A DNA stretch of 64,000 bases from Deltaproteobacteria bacterium (GTDB lineage: Bacteria; Desulfobacterota; Desulfomonilia; UBA1062), in the NCBI GenBank assembly GCA_018434685.1, contig JAHDOV010000010.1, positions 1-64,000 of the forward strand, written 5' to 3'. The notes below the pieces were generated by a model. It saw only the letters and a program-made list of their open reading frames with translations. It ran no database searches and was not told where the DNA came from. The position numbers and the translations under genes were made by a program. Positions 45,875-55,904 of this stretch are shown here, piece by piece (positions within the stretch are counted from its first letter, which is position 1; the number at the start of each line of letters is the position of its first letter).

Positions 45875-47347
45875 TCAATCAGCTATGGGACCTGCTATGG
45901 ACCGTGGCAGTCTGATCAGCGGTTCTTCGTCCGTATAGGCCTTGTTGTCTGCCCCGGTCCTGGCCGCCCGGGAGATCTCCGCCTGTTCCATCTTCAGAAA
46001 GACCTCGACACAATCAGGACAGAGCTGGGTGCCGCTCGCCGAGTCGATGATCTGAAAGGCCTTTTCCCTGGACATGCCTTTTCGGTACGGACGGTCGCTG
46101 GTAAGGGCGTGGTACGTATCACCCACCGCTGTGATCCGGGCCCACAGGGGGATGTTTTCTCCGGAGAGGCCTTCTGGGTATCCCTTGCCGTCCATGCGTT
46201 CATGGTGATGGAGAACGATGGGGAGGATCTTTGCAAGGCTCGGTACCGGGCGGAGGATGTCCGCGCCGATAACAGGATGACGCTTGATGATGGCGAACTC
46301 TTCATCGCTGAGTTTGCCCGGTTTCAGCAGGACACTGTCGATCACGCCGATCTTCCCGATGTCATGGAGCTTTCCCCCGAGCTTTACCAGCTCGACATCT
46401 TCCTGTGCCATGCCCATATGCATGGCGATCCTCGTGGCAATGTCCGATACGGCCTCGGAATGGCCCCTCGTGTAGGCGTCCCGGGCTTCCAGTGCACAAC
46501 AGAGGCTCGTGATGCTCGCGAGGATTATTCTCTGCTCGTTTTCGAGACGTTCCTTTTCCTTGTGCAGGATCAGGAGCTTGTCGGACAGGAGTTTCTCCAC
46601 CGTGATAACGAGCTGATCGATATTGAAGGGCTTCACGAGGTAGGCATCCGCCCCGAGCTGGAGCATGTGGCGCATGATCGGGCGGTCGTTGTTGGCGCTC
46701 ATGACCACAAAGGGGATCGATGCGAGGACAGGATCGGCGTGGACTGCCTGGCAGAAGGCCTCGCCGTTCATCTCGGGCATGTCGATATCGCTGAGGATAA
46801 GGTCGGGTTTTTCGTGCCTGAGTATCTCCAGGGCGGCCCTGCCGTTCTCCGCCTTGACGACCTTGAACCCCACCTCGGCGAGGCCCTTCTCGACGAGTCT
46901 GCGTACTGTTGATGAATCGTCGACAACGAGGATCATCCGTCCCCGCTGGAACGTTGTCTTCTGGAGAACGTTCTCGATGGTTTCGATGAGGGATTCCTTG
47001 GCCTGGGTCTTGGTGATGTAGGTTGAAGCCCCTGCCTTGTACCCCCGCTTGATGTCGTCTTCCCTGTCGAGTGAACTCAGTATGACGATGGGGGTCTGCT
47101 GGGTCTTGGGATTGGACTTGAGCTTTCTGCACAGCTCTATCCCGTCCATCTGCGGCATCTCTACATCGGTAATGATGAGATCGAATTCCTTGCACAGCGC
47201 AATGTCGTAGGCCTGTTGACCGTTTTCTGCCTGGGTTACCTCGACCCCTGAGCGCAGGAGTTCCTTTGACAGCACGCTGCGTACGACGGCGGAGTCGTCT
47301 ACAACGAGGATTCGCAGCTCTTTGAGAAAGGCCGTTGTCTTTATCAT
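45875..47347 (-). CDS. Double-receiver HD-GYP cyclic-di-GMP phosphodiesterase
   Basis: 490 residues. Two receiver domains (Asp61 in IITDVEMPQMDG and Asp187 in ILSDIDMPEMNG) precede a coiled linker (about 260-280) and an HD-GYP domain with HD at 328-329 (KLHDIGKIG) and HHHERMDGKGYPEGL at 380-394. The family hydrolyses cyclic-di-GMP; two receivers suggest that it integrates two phosphorylation inputs. No partner kinase is adjacent. Confidence 0.92.
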   Translation of the reverse strand: MIKTTAFLKELRILVVDDSAVVRSVLSKELLRSGVEVTQAENGQQAYDIALCKEFDLIITDVEMPQMDGIELCRKLKSNPKTQQTPIVILSSLDREDDIKRGYKAGASTYITKTQAKESLIETIENVLQKTTFQRGRMILVVDDSSTVRRLVEKGLAEVGFKVVKAENGRAALEILRHEKPDLILSDIDMPEMNGEAFCQAVHADPVLASIPFVVMSANNDRPIMRHMLQLGADAYLVKPFNIDQLVITVEKLLSDKLLILHKEKERLENEQRIILASITSLCCALEARDAYTRGHSEAVSDIATRIAMHMGMAQEDVELVKLGGKLHDIGKIGVIDSVLLKPGKLSDEEFAIIKRHPVIGADILRPVPSLAKILPIVLHHHERMDGKGYPEGLSGENIPLWARITAVGDTYHALTSDRPYRKGMSREKAFQIIDSASGTQLCPDCVEVFLKMEQAEISRAARTGADNKAYTDEEPLIRLPRSIAGPIAD

Positions 47348-47532
47348 GTTCTCATCTCAGTCATCGTTCCATTGCCGGTTGTCGTTATTTTTCCTCATCG
47401 TCTTTTGTGGACAAAAAGATAAGCAGCAGCTCTTTCTGCACGTGTTTTTACGGGTGCACGGGAGGTTTTCTTTACGGCATGACGGCGGCAGACCGGGAAT
47501 GGTCCTTCTCCCCGGCCGGCGGATTGAGCCGG

Positions 47533-48624
47533 TTACGCCGGATGCCCGTCTGTCTCGGCCGGGGTTTTCTGACTCGCTATGGTGCCGATCCATGCCTTGA
47601 ACACGGCATGAACGAGCGTTGCCAGGGGTATGGCAAAGACCAGTCCCCAGATCCCCCAGATCCCGCCGAAGACGAGCACGGCCACAATAATGGCGACCGG
47701 ATGGAGGTCCACCACCTCCGAGAGCAGCAGCGGGGCAAGGAGATTGCCGTCGAGAGCCTGTATGATCCCATAGGCTATGGTGATGTAAAAGAAGTGTGCA
47801 TCGAGGCCCCACTGGAAAAAGGCGATCAGGACAATGGGCAGCACCATGACCGTGGCGCCGATGTAGGGGATGAGGACCGACAACCCCACAAACAATGCGA
47901 GGATCATGGAGAAACGGAGCCCCATGAGGATGAAGGTCACATAGCTGACTGCCCAGACAATGATGATCTCCCAGATCTTGCCCCTGATATAGTTAGAGAT
48001 CTGCTGGTTCACCTCATGCCATACCTTTATCGCAAGGCTTCGATCCCTGGGAAGCAACCCCTTGATCCAGTCAAAGATCAGTACCTTGTCTTTCATGAAG
48101 AAGAAGACGAGCAGCGGTACCAGGATGAGATAGACGAGAACCGATATCAATCCTCTGACGGAAGACAGCGAGATGGTCAGGATATGCTGTCCCATGGCCG
48201 CGAATTCCGAGCCTATGAATCCCAGCATCTGCTTTATCTGGTCCTGTGAGATGAATCCCGGGTATCGTTCGGGCAGGCGCATCAGCTCCTTCTGCCCCTT
48301 GGCAATCATGGTCGGCAGTTCCTGGACGAACTGGCCGATCTGTTTGGAGAGCAGCGGCAGCAGGACCACGAACAGGACGAGAAGCAGGGCAATGAAGAAC
48401 AGAAAGACAATGATGACCGAGGCGTTGCGGGGCAGGTGAAAACGCTGCAGCCACATGACGATCCCGTCGAGCAGGTAGGCGATGACAATGGCGACGAGAA
48501 CAGGCAGGAGCATGTCTCCCAGCAGGGCTATGAGGACGAACCCGACGAGGAGGAGAAATGCCAGGATGATCACCTGGGGATCGGAAAAGTAGCGCCTGAA
48601 CCAGTTGTTGATGTATTTTCTCAT
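47533..48624 (-). CDS. AI-2E family transporter (second copy)
   Basis: 363 residues, about eight hydrophobic segments, with the family phrase GLSVLIPYIGATVMVLPIVLI. It is a paralogue of the gene at 38820-39941 but clearly diverged. Nothing adjacent identifies its substrate. Confidence 0.88.
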   Translation of the reverse strand: MRKYINNWFRRYFSDPQVIILAFLLLVGFVLIALLGDMLLPVLVAIVIAYLLDGIVMWLQRFHLPRNASVIIVFLFFIALLLVLFVVLLPLLSKQIGQFVQELPTMIAKGQKELMRLPERYPGFISQDQIKQMLGFIGSEFAAMGQHILTISLSSVRGLISVLVYLILVPLLVFFFMKDKVLIFDWIKGLLPRDRSLAIKVWHEVNQQISNYIRGKIWEIIIVWAVSYVTFILMGLRFSMILALFVGLSVLIPYIGATVMVLPIVLIAFFQWGLDAHFFYITIAYGIIQALDGNLLAPLLLSEVVDLHPVAIIVAVLVFGGIWGIWGLVFAIPLATLVHAVFKAWIGTIASQKTPAETDGHPA

Positions 48625-48810
48625 ATACCCACTCTTAATAGCAGGGTTTGTGTCCCAGGGGAATACCCTTAAAACAGAGGAATAAGGCTATCGTTGCCTT
48701 CCCTGTTCGTGACAGGGGGGATCGACTTGAGACAGCACTGTTGGGGCATGGTCATAAGGGGGATCTTTCTGTGAGAAAACGAAGAAGGTGTATCTCCCGG
48801 AGTGATTGAA

Positions 48811-48846
48811 ACGGGTATAAAGGGCGCAGAGACCCTTTATACCCGT
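48811..48846. terminator. Strong hairpin downstream of the chalcone-isomerase-like gene
   Basis: A perfect 14-bp stem (ACGGGTATAAAGGG / CCCTTTATACCCGT) with an 8-base loop lies 18 bases past the stop codon of the minus-strand gene starting at 49427. It is placed as a terminator should be, but has only a short T-rich tail on that strand, so the call is moderate. Confidence 0.55.
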
Positions 48847-48863
48847 ACTGTTCCTGAAAAGGG

Positions 48864-49427
48864 CTACAGGCCGAGCATCTCCTGCTTGAGGCTCTTCTGT
48901 GCCGGTTTGTCGCAGAGCCAGATGCCGAACAGGGCCTTTTTGAACTCGAGTCCCTCTATGACAGAGGCAGCCTGGGTATTCTTGAACACCTCCACGCCCT
49001 TGCCGGGCACGTAGACGAAATCAAAGATGTCCCCTTCGTTGATCTGCTCTCTGAAGATATTGATGAAGGACTCGATCTCATTCTGGAGGGGCTCGATGTT
49101 GTTGCCTGTTGAATTCTCGAAGCCTTCCATGGTGGCATTTTCCATCTTTTCACTCGTGATGAGCGAAGAGATGATGTTCAGCCTGATAGCCATGGGCGCA
49201 TCGGCCGCGATGATGGCAGCCGCATCCTGGTTTTTCTGGGAAAGATACAGGCCCCCGACATAGAGCTTCATGAAGAATTTTTCCCTGATGCCTGCCCCGT
49301 TGAGCGCCAGGTCAGAGTCGGCAGCCTTTATCGTGTCGGGCATGTTGACCCCTCCTATCTCCAGAGCTGAAGCCATTGTAGCACACATGAACACTGCCAG
49401 GGCCAGTACAACAATCTTTTTAACCAT
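48864..49427 (-). CDS. Chalcone-isomerase-like exported protein
   Basis: 187 residues. The signal peptide covers about 1-21 (VVLALAVFMCATMASA). The mature part matches the chalcone-isomerase-like bacterial family: LNGAGIREKFFMKLYVGGLYL and later DFVYVPGKGVEVF. Bacterial members lack proven isomerase function and may bind fatty acids. RBS GAGGAGGA. Confidence 0.82.
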   Translation of the reverse strand: MVKKIVVLALAVFMCATMASALEIGGVNMPDTIKAADSDLALNGAGIREKFFMKLYVGGLYLSQKNQDAAAIIAADAPMAIRLNIISSLITSEKMENATMEGFENSTGNNIEPLQNEIESFINIFREQINEGDIFDFVYVPGKGVEVFKNTQAASVIEGLEFKKALFGIWLCDKPAQKSLKQEMLGL

Positions 49428-49569
49428 AAATTCCTCCTCGTAATGTAATGTATAATCGCTTTTGTTAAGCGTTTATCCCATAGCATCCACCGGTGTTACG
49501 GGCGGACATAATCCCTGTGCAACAGGGGATTTCTTAGCATATTCCGCCAGGAATGTGAAGGATTTCTAT

Positions 49570-50223
49570 TTACCTGACAATCAGGCCTGCACCCATGACC
49601 TGTTCCAGGTCGAGGCGCTGCTGTTCGAACTGCTCCGGGCCATCGCTGGGGTGCACGGGAATGAGATCTCCGAACCGGAGCGTCACCCTGGCAAACGGCT
49701 TGGGGATCATGAAGCGGTCCCAGCTGTTGAAGTACCAGGCCCTGTCAGCCGAGGTATAAAAAGGCGCAATGACCGCACCCCCCATCTGGGCAAGGCGGAT
49801 GATCCCTGCCTTGACTTTTCCTGCGGGGCCCCGGGGGCCGTCCACGATATGGGCTGCAATCCTGCGCTCCCTGAGTTTGTCTATCATCTGGCTCAGGGCA
49901 TCCCTTCCTCCGCGTGAAGATGAGCCGCGAACAGGATCCCAGCCCGTTCGTCTGGCAACGCCCGCGATAATCTCACCATCGGTGCTCTTGGAGATCATGA
50001 GCGGCGGCTTGAGATCCTTGTAATTGCGGAAGTGCCTGATCGCCGGGAAGAACTGCTGATGCCAGCAGCAGATAACCACATTGCCGCCTTTGCAGATGTG
50101 GTCCATCCAGGTGTGTTCGTTCTCCACCGTGAACCGGTAGGTCCATGCATATCCCCGGATACACCGGTACAGCATGGACAGGGTAATGTTTGAGGTCAAT
50201 AGCGTTTTGTTCGTTCTGGCCAT
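49570..50223 (-). CDS. Lysophospholipid acyltransferase, DUF374 type
   Basis: 217 residues. The family signature is CCWHQQFFPA (the catalytic His in an unusual WH-Q context), followed by SKSTDGEIIAGVARR and VDGPRGPAGKVKAG. DUF374 enzymes belong to the LPLAT superfamily and are thought to acylate lipid A or related lipids at the inner membrane. It is a stand-alone gene; the lpx genes are not in the window. Confidence 0.84.
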   Translation of the reverse strand: MARTNKTLLTSNITLSMLYRCIRGYAWTYRFTVENEHTWMDHICKGGNVVICCWHQQFFPAIRHFRNYKDLKPPLMISKSTDGEIIAGVARRTGWDPVRGSSSRGGRDALSQMIDKLRERRIAAHIVDGPRGPAGKVKAGIIRLAQMGGAVIAPFYTSADRAWYFNSWDRFMIPKPFARVTLRFGDLIPVHPSDGPEQFEQQRLDLEQVMGAGLIVR

Positions 50224-50392
50224 CTCGTTTCCTGTGTTGGTTTAGCTTCTATTCCTGTTTGCCGGAACCATAACAGGAAAGCTCTGCGGGTGTAAATGCA
50301 TTTATGGCATGAACCGCACCTGCCCCGGGGAGCTCCTCCTGTCCTGCACTATGGGTGCCCTGTAGCCGGCAATGGCCGGTGTGCCTGCGGAT

Positions 50393-50710
50393 TCAGGTCC
50401 TCGTATGCGTGTCGTCGTCAAGGGGTTTCAGCTCCACGAGGGTGGCTCCCCAGCCGCCTTCCATTTCCCCTGCCAGGCGGTACGAGAGAACCTCGGGGAG
50501 CCGCTCGAGGATGGAGTGTACCGTGCGCCTGAGGGTCCCGGTGCCTTTGCCGTGGACAATCCGTACCCGGAAGATGCCCTCTTCGCGGCAGGCCTGGAGA
50601 TAATCCGGGACGAGCGCCTTTACCTCCCTCGGGTGAAACATGTGCAGGTCGAGCGTGCCGTCGATGACGAGCTCGTGGTATTCCTGGTCGTCGAAGTCGT
50701 TGTCGTCCAT
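50393..50710 (-). CDS. Smr-domain protein
   Basis: 105 residues; the Smr nuclease motif LDLHM is at about residue 20, and HGKGTGTLR near residue 55, as in the small stand-alone Smr proteins. Smr domains can nick DNA or cut RNA. It lacks the MutS part. The 24-base gap to the upstream phosphatase suggests an operon. Confidence 0.88.
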   Translation of the reverse strand: MDDNDFDDQEYHELVIDGTLDLHMFHPREVKALVPDYLQACREEGIFRVRIVHGKGTGTLRRTVHSILERLPEVLSYRLAGEMEGGWGATLVELKPLDDDTHTRT

Positions 50711-50733
50711 GGTTTCTCTGTCCAGAGGTTTTT

Positions 50734-51729
50734 CTATTCCAGCAGGGTCTCGCGCAGGTGCTCGAGGTCGCGCTCCGTCATTGCCAGGGCCTCGCCCAGG
50801 TAGGTGCCGAACGATCCGTACTGGGTGTTTATGGTATCGAGCGCTGCCGTGAGATATTCCCTGCGAGCCTGGAGAAAGAGCCCGATGGTCTCGGCACCCT
50901 GCTCGAAGAGCGGCCTTACTGCCTCGAACACTTTGGACGTGAAGACATTGGTGAGCTCGTAGTCATAGAGTACCATCTCGGGAGGCACGCCCAGTGCAAG
51001 GAGCACCACGGCGGAGAGAAACCCTGTCCGGTCTTTCCCGATCGTGCAGTGCACGACTGCGGGCAGGGCATCAGGATCACCCAGGGCCTTGAGAAATGCC
51101 GAGATCTCGGGGATGAACCCGGTGACCAGGTTCTCATAGAACTCGGTGAGGAATTTCTCCGAGTCGAGCCCGTCGGGATTTCCCGCGAGTATCTGCTGGC
51201 GGATGAAATAGGGGTCTGCCTTCTCGTCGTAGATGGGCAGGTGAACGGTCTCGGGCGGATGAGCTTCAGGCAGGCGGTTCTGCTGGTTCTCGATCTCCCT
51301 GAAGGAACGGAGATCGAACACGGTCTTGAGATCGAGCGTTGCGAGATAGGCACGGTCGCCCGGAGTCAGCTCCGAGAGATCACCTGAACGAAAGAGCCTT
51401 CCCCACTTCACCCTGCGTCCGCAGCTCGTGGGGTAGCCCCCGAGGTCACGGAAATTCGGTGCGCCGGTCAGGGGGAGTATCCGCTCTGCAACGGTCTCGG
51501 CCGGTCCGTCGGGAGGCACGATCCTGAAGTAGTGGCGTCTGGACGGATCCAGTCCGATTGCGGTGACCGACGAGGCCGATCTTCGGACCACCTCCACAGG
51601 GCAATCTGCGGTGTCCGGCGAGGTGCCTGCGTAGAGCAGGAAATTTCCGTCCCCGTTCGATGCATAACGGGTAATGATGAGATCGCCCCGGGGGCCTCGC
51701 TCTACCAGTGTTCGCTCGGTTGGTTCCAT
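50734..51729 (-). CDS. Tyrosine-phosphatase-family protein (CX5R)
   Basis: 331 residues from the ATG at 51729 (GAGGA 8 bases before; a preceding TTG is less likely). The N-terminal part (about 1-85) looks like a beta-sandwich extension, then a dual-specificity-type domain follows with NFRDLGGYPT and the P-loop HCTIGKDRTG (Cys and Arg of CX5R present). Bacterial members act on phosphotyrosine or phosphoinositides. The Smr gene follows. Confidence 0.87.
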   Translation of the reverse strand: MEPTERTLVERGPRGDLIITRYASNGDGNFLLYAGTSPDTADCPVEVVRRSASSVTAIGLDPSRRHYFRIVPPDGPAETVAERILPLTGAPNFRDLGGYPTSCGRRVKWGRLFRSGDLSELTPGDRAYLATLDLKTVFDLRSFREIENQQNRLPEAHPPETVHLPIYDEKADPYFIRQQILAGNPDGLDSEKFLTEFYENLVTGFIPEISAFLKALGDPDALPAVVHCTIGKDRTGFLSAVVLLALGVPPEMVLYDYELTNVFTSKVFEAVRPLFEQGAETIGLFLQARREYLTAALDTINTQYGSFGTYLGEALAMTERDLEHLRETLLE

Positions 51730-51842
51730 CAATGGGTTCCTCGGCTGGGCCCTGAAGGCTTAAAAAGGCCTGGTTCACGTATCCTGACCGCCAGTGGGCA
51801 GGTGCGTGAACTGGTGATGCCGCTGTCCGTAAGGGGTGATCC

Positions 51843-52337
51843 TCAGCCTTCTTTTCCGCAGCACTTCTTGTATTTGAGACCGCTGCCGCAGGAACACGGA
51901 TCGTTTCTGCCCACCTTGGGCGCCTCACGCACGACCGGTTTCTGGGGAACGATGTGCCCCTCATAAAAGTACCACTTGTCGTTTTCCTTCACGAAGTCGG
52001 CCTTCTCGTGGTGATACTGTTTGTTGTTCTTGTGCTTGAAGTGGGCGATGAACTCGACCTTTCCCCGGGTATCCTCTGCCGTGCCGTCTTCCGTAGAGAG
52101 GATCTCGAGCCCCTCCCAGTCGGATTTTTCCGCCCAGCGGCGTGTTGCCTTCTCGTCGTAGTCCTTCCTCTGGCTCGGGTGGGTCGAATCGTAGATATAC
52201 TGCAGCTCCTTCTTCACATAGGCGCTGTAGCGTGATCGCATCAGCTGCTCTGCAGTGGGTGCCTCCTGCTGGCCCTTGATGATGGGTTCACAGCACTGGG
52301 AGTACTGAAGCTTTGATCCACATGGGCATTCGCTCAT
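51843..52337 (-). CDS. YchJ-like protein with two SEC-C motifs
   Basis: 164 residues. The N-terminal SEC-C motif is [13 protein letters not shown] and the C-terminal one is [13 protein letters not shown]; each is a zinc-binding CxC-x8-CC knuckle. Between them is the UPF0225 (YchJ) NTF2-like middle domain ([16 protein letters not shown]). SEC-C binds zinc and, in SecA, links to SecB/ribosome. Function of YchJ is not established. Confidence 0.9.
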   Translation of the reverse strand: MSECPCGSKLQYSQCCEPIIKGQQEAPTAEQLMRSRYSAYVKKELQYIYDSTHPSQRKDYDEKATRRWAEKSDWEGLEILSTEDGTAEDTRGKVEFIAHFKHKNNKQYHHEKADFVKENDKWYFYEGHIVPQKPVVREAPKVGRNDPCSCGSGLKYKKCCGKEG

Positions 52338-52410
52338 TATTGTCTCCTTGTCTGGTGGTATTGGTTGTTGTTCTCGTGGGGGTTATACAGCATTTTTCAT
52401 GAACTGTCCG

Positions 52411-53298
52411 CTACACAAACTGGGAGGAATCCACGACACCGAGTGATTCATAGATCTTGAGCGTCGCCTTTGCGTTGTTGAGCGTGTAGAAGTGGATTCC
52501 GCGGGCATGGTTGTCGATAAGGTCCCGCACCTGCTCGGTGGCCCAGTGGATGCCGACCTTTTCGATATATTCATCGGTCCTTGCCCGCTGCACGGCTTTC
52601 AGCAGGGGTGCGGGAAACCGGGTACCCGGTGAAAGCTCCGCCATCCTGATCATCCCTGCCTGGGTGATGACCGGCATGATCCCGGCAATGATCGGCACAT
52701 GTACCCCGGCGATTTCGCACCGGTCGCAGAAATCGTAAAAGTCTCTGTTGTCGAAGAAGAGCTGGGTGATGATGTAGTCTGCACCGGCGTCGACCTTTGC
52801 CTTGAGATGTTCGATCTCAATGAGCCTGTTGGGGGTGTCACGGTGTCCCTCGGGGAAGCCTGCGACCCCGATACTCATGTGGGGAAAATGCCTCTTGATG
52901 AATGACACCAGGTCTATGGCGTAGGCAAACCCGTCTTCATCGGCCTTCCAGGTTGGATGGCCTGCAGGCGGGTCTCCCCTGAGCGCGAGGATGTTTTCGA
53001 TGCCCGAGGCATCGTAGCGTTTGAGTATCGTGTGGACATCATCCCTGCACGATTCCACGCAGGTGAGGTGGGAGACCACGGTGAGGTCTGTCTCTTTCCT
53101 GATGCGCACCACGATGTTGTGGGTGTTTTCGCGGGTCGACCCCCCGGCACCATAGGTGACGCTCACCCACGACGGCTTGAGCGCCCGGAGGTCGGCTATG
53201 GTGAGAAAGAGCCGGTCCCATGCCTCGGGGGTTTTCGGGGGGAAGAACTCAAAGCTGAATGTCGTCCTGGTAGAATCCAGTATCTCTCTAACCAACAT
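52411..53298 (-). CDS. metF: Methylenetetrahydrofolate reductase
   Basis: 295 residues, the bacterial MetF length. Motifs FSFEFFPPKTPEAWDRL (catalytic Glu), VSVTYGAGGSTR, LALRGDPP and ADYIITQLFFDN are intact. The FAD enzyme reduces methylene-THF to methyl-THF for methionine synthesis or the acetyl-CoA pathway. RBS TAGGAG. No cobalamin or SAM riboswitch was recognised in the upstream 110 bases. Confidence 0.95.
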   Translation of the reverse strand: MLVREILDSTRTTFSFEFFPPKTPEAWDRLFLTIADLRALKPSWVSVTYGAGGSTRENTHNIVVRIRKETDLTVVSHLTCVESCRDDVHTILKRYDASGIENILALRGDPPAGHPTWKADEDGFAYAIDLVSFIKRHFPHMSIGVAGFPEGHRDTPNRLIEIEHLKAKVDAGADYIITQLFFDNRDFYDFCDRCEIAGVHVPIIAGIMPVITQAGMIRMAELSPGTRFPAPLLKAVQRARTDEYIEKVGIHWATEQVRDLIDNHARGIHFYTLNNAKATLKIYESLGVVDSSQFV

Positions 53299-53411
53299 GT
53301 CACTCCTATTCCATGCTCAGCATAACGTATGGTACAAACCTAAATAAGTTCTTAGGAAATTGCAAGGATCTCCTTGCCGGATTCCGCGCCGGGGCAGGGC
53401 TGGGCGGGTCA

Positions 53412-53762
53412 TCATGAGAGGAGCTCCAGCACCTTTGAATACGAACCCGGGATCTCGAACCTCCTGCCGGCCAGATACTCCCGGGCGAGGGCGGCCATCC
53501 ACTCCCGGGAAACCCCGATGTCTCTGGCCACAAGAAAGCGTCTGTCTCCCTCGGCGACGATCTCGTAGCCCCTGATGTGCACCTCGACAGGCTCGGTTTC
53601 CCCCTTGAGGAGCAGTTCGAGCCTGATCTCCCTGTTTGTGGAATCGAGGTGGGCCTTCACGATCGTACCGAACCGCTCCACATACCGCTGCCCCATGGTC
53701 TCGAGGGCCTTGGAGACCGCCAGGTCTTTTCCCTGGCGTGCAAGGTTCCGGATTGTCCCCAT
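53412..53762 (-). CDS. Conserved hypothetical protein (116 aa)
   Basis: 116 residues from the ATG at 53762, which lies one base after the stop codon of the upstream gene; the longer open frame to 54035 reads as out-of-frame text. It is soluble and charged, with an alternating-strand segment (EIRLELLLKGETEPVEVHI), and a C-terminal EWMAALAREYL helix. I do not recognise the family. It is tightly paired with the 53764-54321 gene between galE and metF. Confidence 0.7.
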   Translation of the reverse strand: MGTIRNLARQGKDLAVSKALETMGQRYVERFGTIVKAHLDSTNREIRLELLLKGETEPVEVHIRGYEIVAEGDRRFLVARDIGVSREWMAALAREYLAGRRFEIPGSYSKVLELLS

Positions 53763-53763
53763 G

Positions 53764-54321
53764 TCAGGATTCCCGATTTGGTCTGATGCCCGTGTCGAAC
53801 TGGCGGGTCGCCATGAGAAGAACGAGATACAGGGGAGCGAACAGCTCCACATATTCGGTGTCGCCCCTGCTCCTGATGTATTTGTCCGTGACGTTGTGGA
53901 TGCTTGCCATCCATTCCTCGAGCTTTGCATTGGTGTGTGCTGCCTGGATGATCTCCTGGAAGAGCGAAATGCCGCCCTCCACGATGGTGGTTCTGTCGGC
54001 ATCGCTGTAGCCCTGAAACACCCTTGTCCCGGCATTGATCAGGAGCTCTCTGACATCGACAGGGATATCCTGCTCGTTGAGCGCATAGACAATGGGCGCA
54101 GCGCACGCTGCCATGAAGCAGGCGCCGACCGATGATTTCTCCATGGTGCTGTGGTCGGGGTGGGGGATATGGTCCGTGCCGGCCATGGCCTGCCGGGCGA
54201 TGGAGGCGAGCACGAGGGTGGCCGCCTCCATGGTATCCCTCACCAGGGGTTCACCGGAGACGATCTGCAGGCTGCCGGCCAGATCCATGATCGTGTCGTG
54301 AAATGTGCTGTGGCTATCCAT
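53764..54321 (-). CDS. Conserved hypothetical protein (185 aa)
   Basis: 185 residues from the ATG at 54321 (AAAGGG six bases upstream), just 10 bases after the galE stop; the open frame to 54480 is noise. It is mostly helical and soluble, with no signal peptide. The segment HIPHPDHSTMEKSSVGACFMAA contains the only His cluster. Family not recognised. Overlap and spacing suggest one unit: galE, this gene, the 116-residue protein, and probably metF. Confidence 0.72.
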   Translation of the reverse strand: MDSHSTFHDTIMDLAGSLQIVSGEPLVRDTMEAATLVLASIARQAMAGTDHIPHPDHSTMEKSSVGACFMAACAAPIVYALNEQDIPVDVRELLINAGTRVFQGYSDADRTTIVEGGISLFQEIIQAAHTNAKLEEWMASIHNVTDKYIRSRGDTEYVELFAPLYLVLLMATRQFDTGIRPNRES

Positions 54322-54331
54322 GGGCATCCCT

Positions 54332-55342
54332 TTATGCGTACCCGTTCGGGTTGTTCGACTGCCAGCGCCAGGAGTCCTCGCACATCTCGTCGAGGCCCTT
54401 TTTCGCAGTCCAGCCGAGTTCTTTCTTCGCCTTGGTGGCATCTGCATAGCACTGTGCGATATCGCCGGGCCTGCGGCCAATAATCGTGTAGGGGACCGCT
54501 CTGCCAGATGCCTTCTCGAAGCCGCGCACCATTTCCAGCACGCTGTATCCCTGGCCGGTGCCGAGATTGTATGTCACCACCCCGGGGCGCTCCCGGAGCT
54601 TTTCCAGTGCACAGAGGTGGCCGAGCGCCAGGTCGACCACGTGGATATAGTCGCGCACCCCGGTCCCGTCTTTCGTGGGGTAGTCGTCACCGAAGACATT
54701 GAGGTGGTCGAGCCTGCCCACGGCAACCTGGGAGATGAAGGGCATGAGGTTGTTGGGGATATCGTTGGGGTCCTCCCCGATACGCCCGCTCTTGTGTGCG
54801 CCTACCGGGTTGAAGTAGCGGAGCAGGGCGATGTTCCACTCCTGGTCCGAGAGGTACAGGTCTTTGAGGATCTCTTCGATCATGAGCTTCGTGCGTCCGT
54901 AGGGGTTTGTGGCACCCACGGGAAAGTCCTCGCGGATCGGCACCGCGTGAGGATCGCCGTAGACCGTTGCCGATGAGGAGAACACGATGTTCCTGACCCC
55001 GTGATCCTGCATCACCTCGCAGAGCATGAGCGTGCCGGTGATGTTGTTGTGGTAGTAGCGCAGCGGAATGGTTACGGACTCACCCACGGCCTTGAGACCG
55101 GCAAAGTGAATCACCGCGTCGATCTTGTGCCCGGCAAAGATGGCGTTGAGCGATGCCCGCTCGAGCAGGTCCTGCTCGTAGAACTCAAGCGTCTTGCCCG
55201 TGATCTCCTGCACCCTCCTGAGCGATTCGAACTTCGCGTTGGAGAGATTGTCTACCACCACGACCCCATATCCTGCCTCGAGGAGTTCCACACAGGTGTG
55301 ACTTCCGATGTATCCGGCCCCGCCGGTAACGAGTATGTTCAT
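54332..55342 (-). CDS. galE: UDP-glucose 4-epimerase
   Basis: 336 residues from the ATG at 55342 behind AAGGAAGAGG; the open frame to 55387 is not needed. NAD motif [13 protein letters not shown], catalytic Tyr and Lys in NPYGRTKLM, and SSSATVYG fit classical GalE. It interconverts UDP-glucose and UDP-galactose for envelope sugars. It may head the small unit with the two unknown genes downstream. Confidence 0.95.
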   Translation of the reverse strand: MNILVTGGAGYIGSHTCVELLEAGYGVVVVDNLSNAKFESLRRVQEITGKTLEFYEQDLLERASLNAIFAGHKIDAVIHFAGLKAVGESVTIPLRYYHNNITGTLMLCEVMQDHGVRNIVFSSSATVYGDPHAVPIREDFPVGATNPYGRTKLMIEEILKDLYLSDQEWNIALLRYFNPVGAHKSGRIGEDPNDIPNNLMPFISQVAVGRLDHLNVFGDDYPTKDGTGVRDYIHVVDLALGHLCALEKLRERPGVVTYNLGTGQGYSVLEMVRGFEKASGRAVPYTIIGRRPGDIAQCYADATKAKKELGWTAKKGLDEMCEDSWRWQSNNPNGYA

Positions 55343-55459
55343 GGCCTCTTCCTTGTCTCTTTGTTCTTCCACGTCTTCACGTAGCATGTTTATCGCCCAA
55401 TTTCACATGTTTTTTCGCCAAAAGACAAAACCGGGGGAGGGGTTGTATTCACCTTCACC

Positions 55460-55699
55460 CTAGCCGATGCGGCGGATGCCCCTGAGGCGGCGGTTCTCGT
55501 CGTACTCGATCTCGAACTCCCCGGATACACCCCCGTGTGAGACAAACCTGCGCAGATACGATGCAGGGAACTTTACGCTCCTGCCGTCATACGAGCGGGC
55601 GAGCACATACCTGATCTCGCCGCTGTAGTACTTCTTGTATTCATCTGCCGCTATGTACAGGCGGAAGCATATTCTGTCTGTTTTGCCATTCATGTTCAT
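55460..55699 (-). CDS. DUF2835 family protein
   Basis: 79 residues. The family pattern CFRLYIAADEYKKYYSG, then VKFPASYLRRFVSHGGVSGEF, is intact. Function unknown; it is probably a small beta-rich cytoplasmic protein. Confidence 0.82.
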   Translation of the reverse strand: MNMNGKTDRICFRLYIAADEYKKYYSGEIRYVLARSYDGRSVKFPASYLRRFVSHGGVSGEFEIEYDENRRLRGIRRIG

Positions 55700-55904
55700 G
55701 CCACAGCATTATTACGGAAATCTGAGAAGAAAACATAACAGGAGGCTCATGCCTGAGGACAATGTCTTCCCTCCATCACCGGTTTCAAGGGGACCCATCC
55801 CGGGTGCTTACCAACGCACGTACCATTGAGATATCGCAGTGCTCTACGCTGCGAGGGAACAGGGGTGGAGAGTCTTCTTCTCCTGTTGTCATGAACCTTC
55901 TTCA

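Noticed and set aside
53299-53411. SAM or cobalamin riboswitch before metF
   Set aside because: The 113 bases upstream show no recognisable kinked stems of either class.
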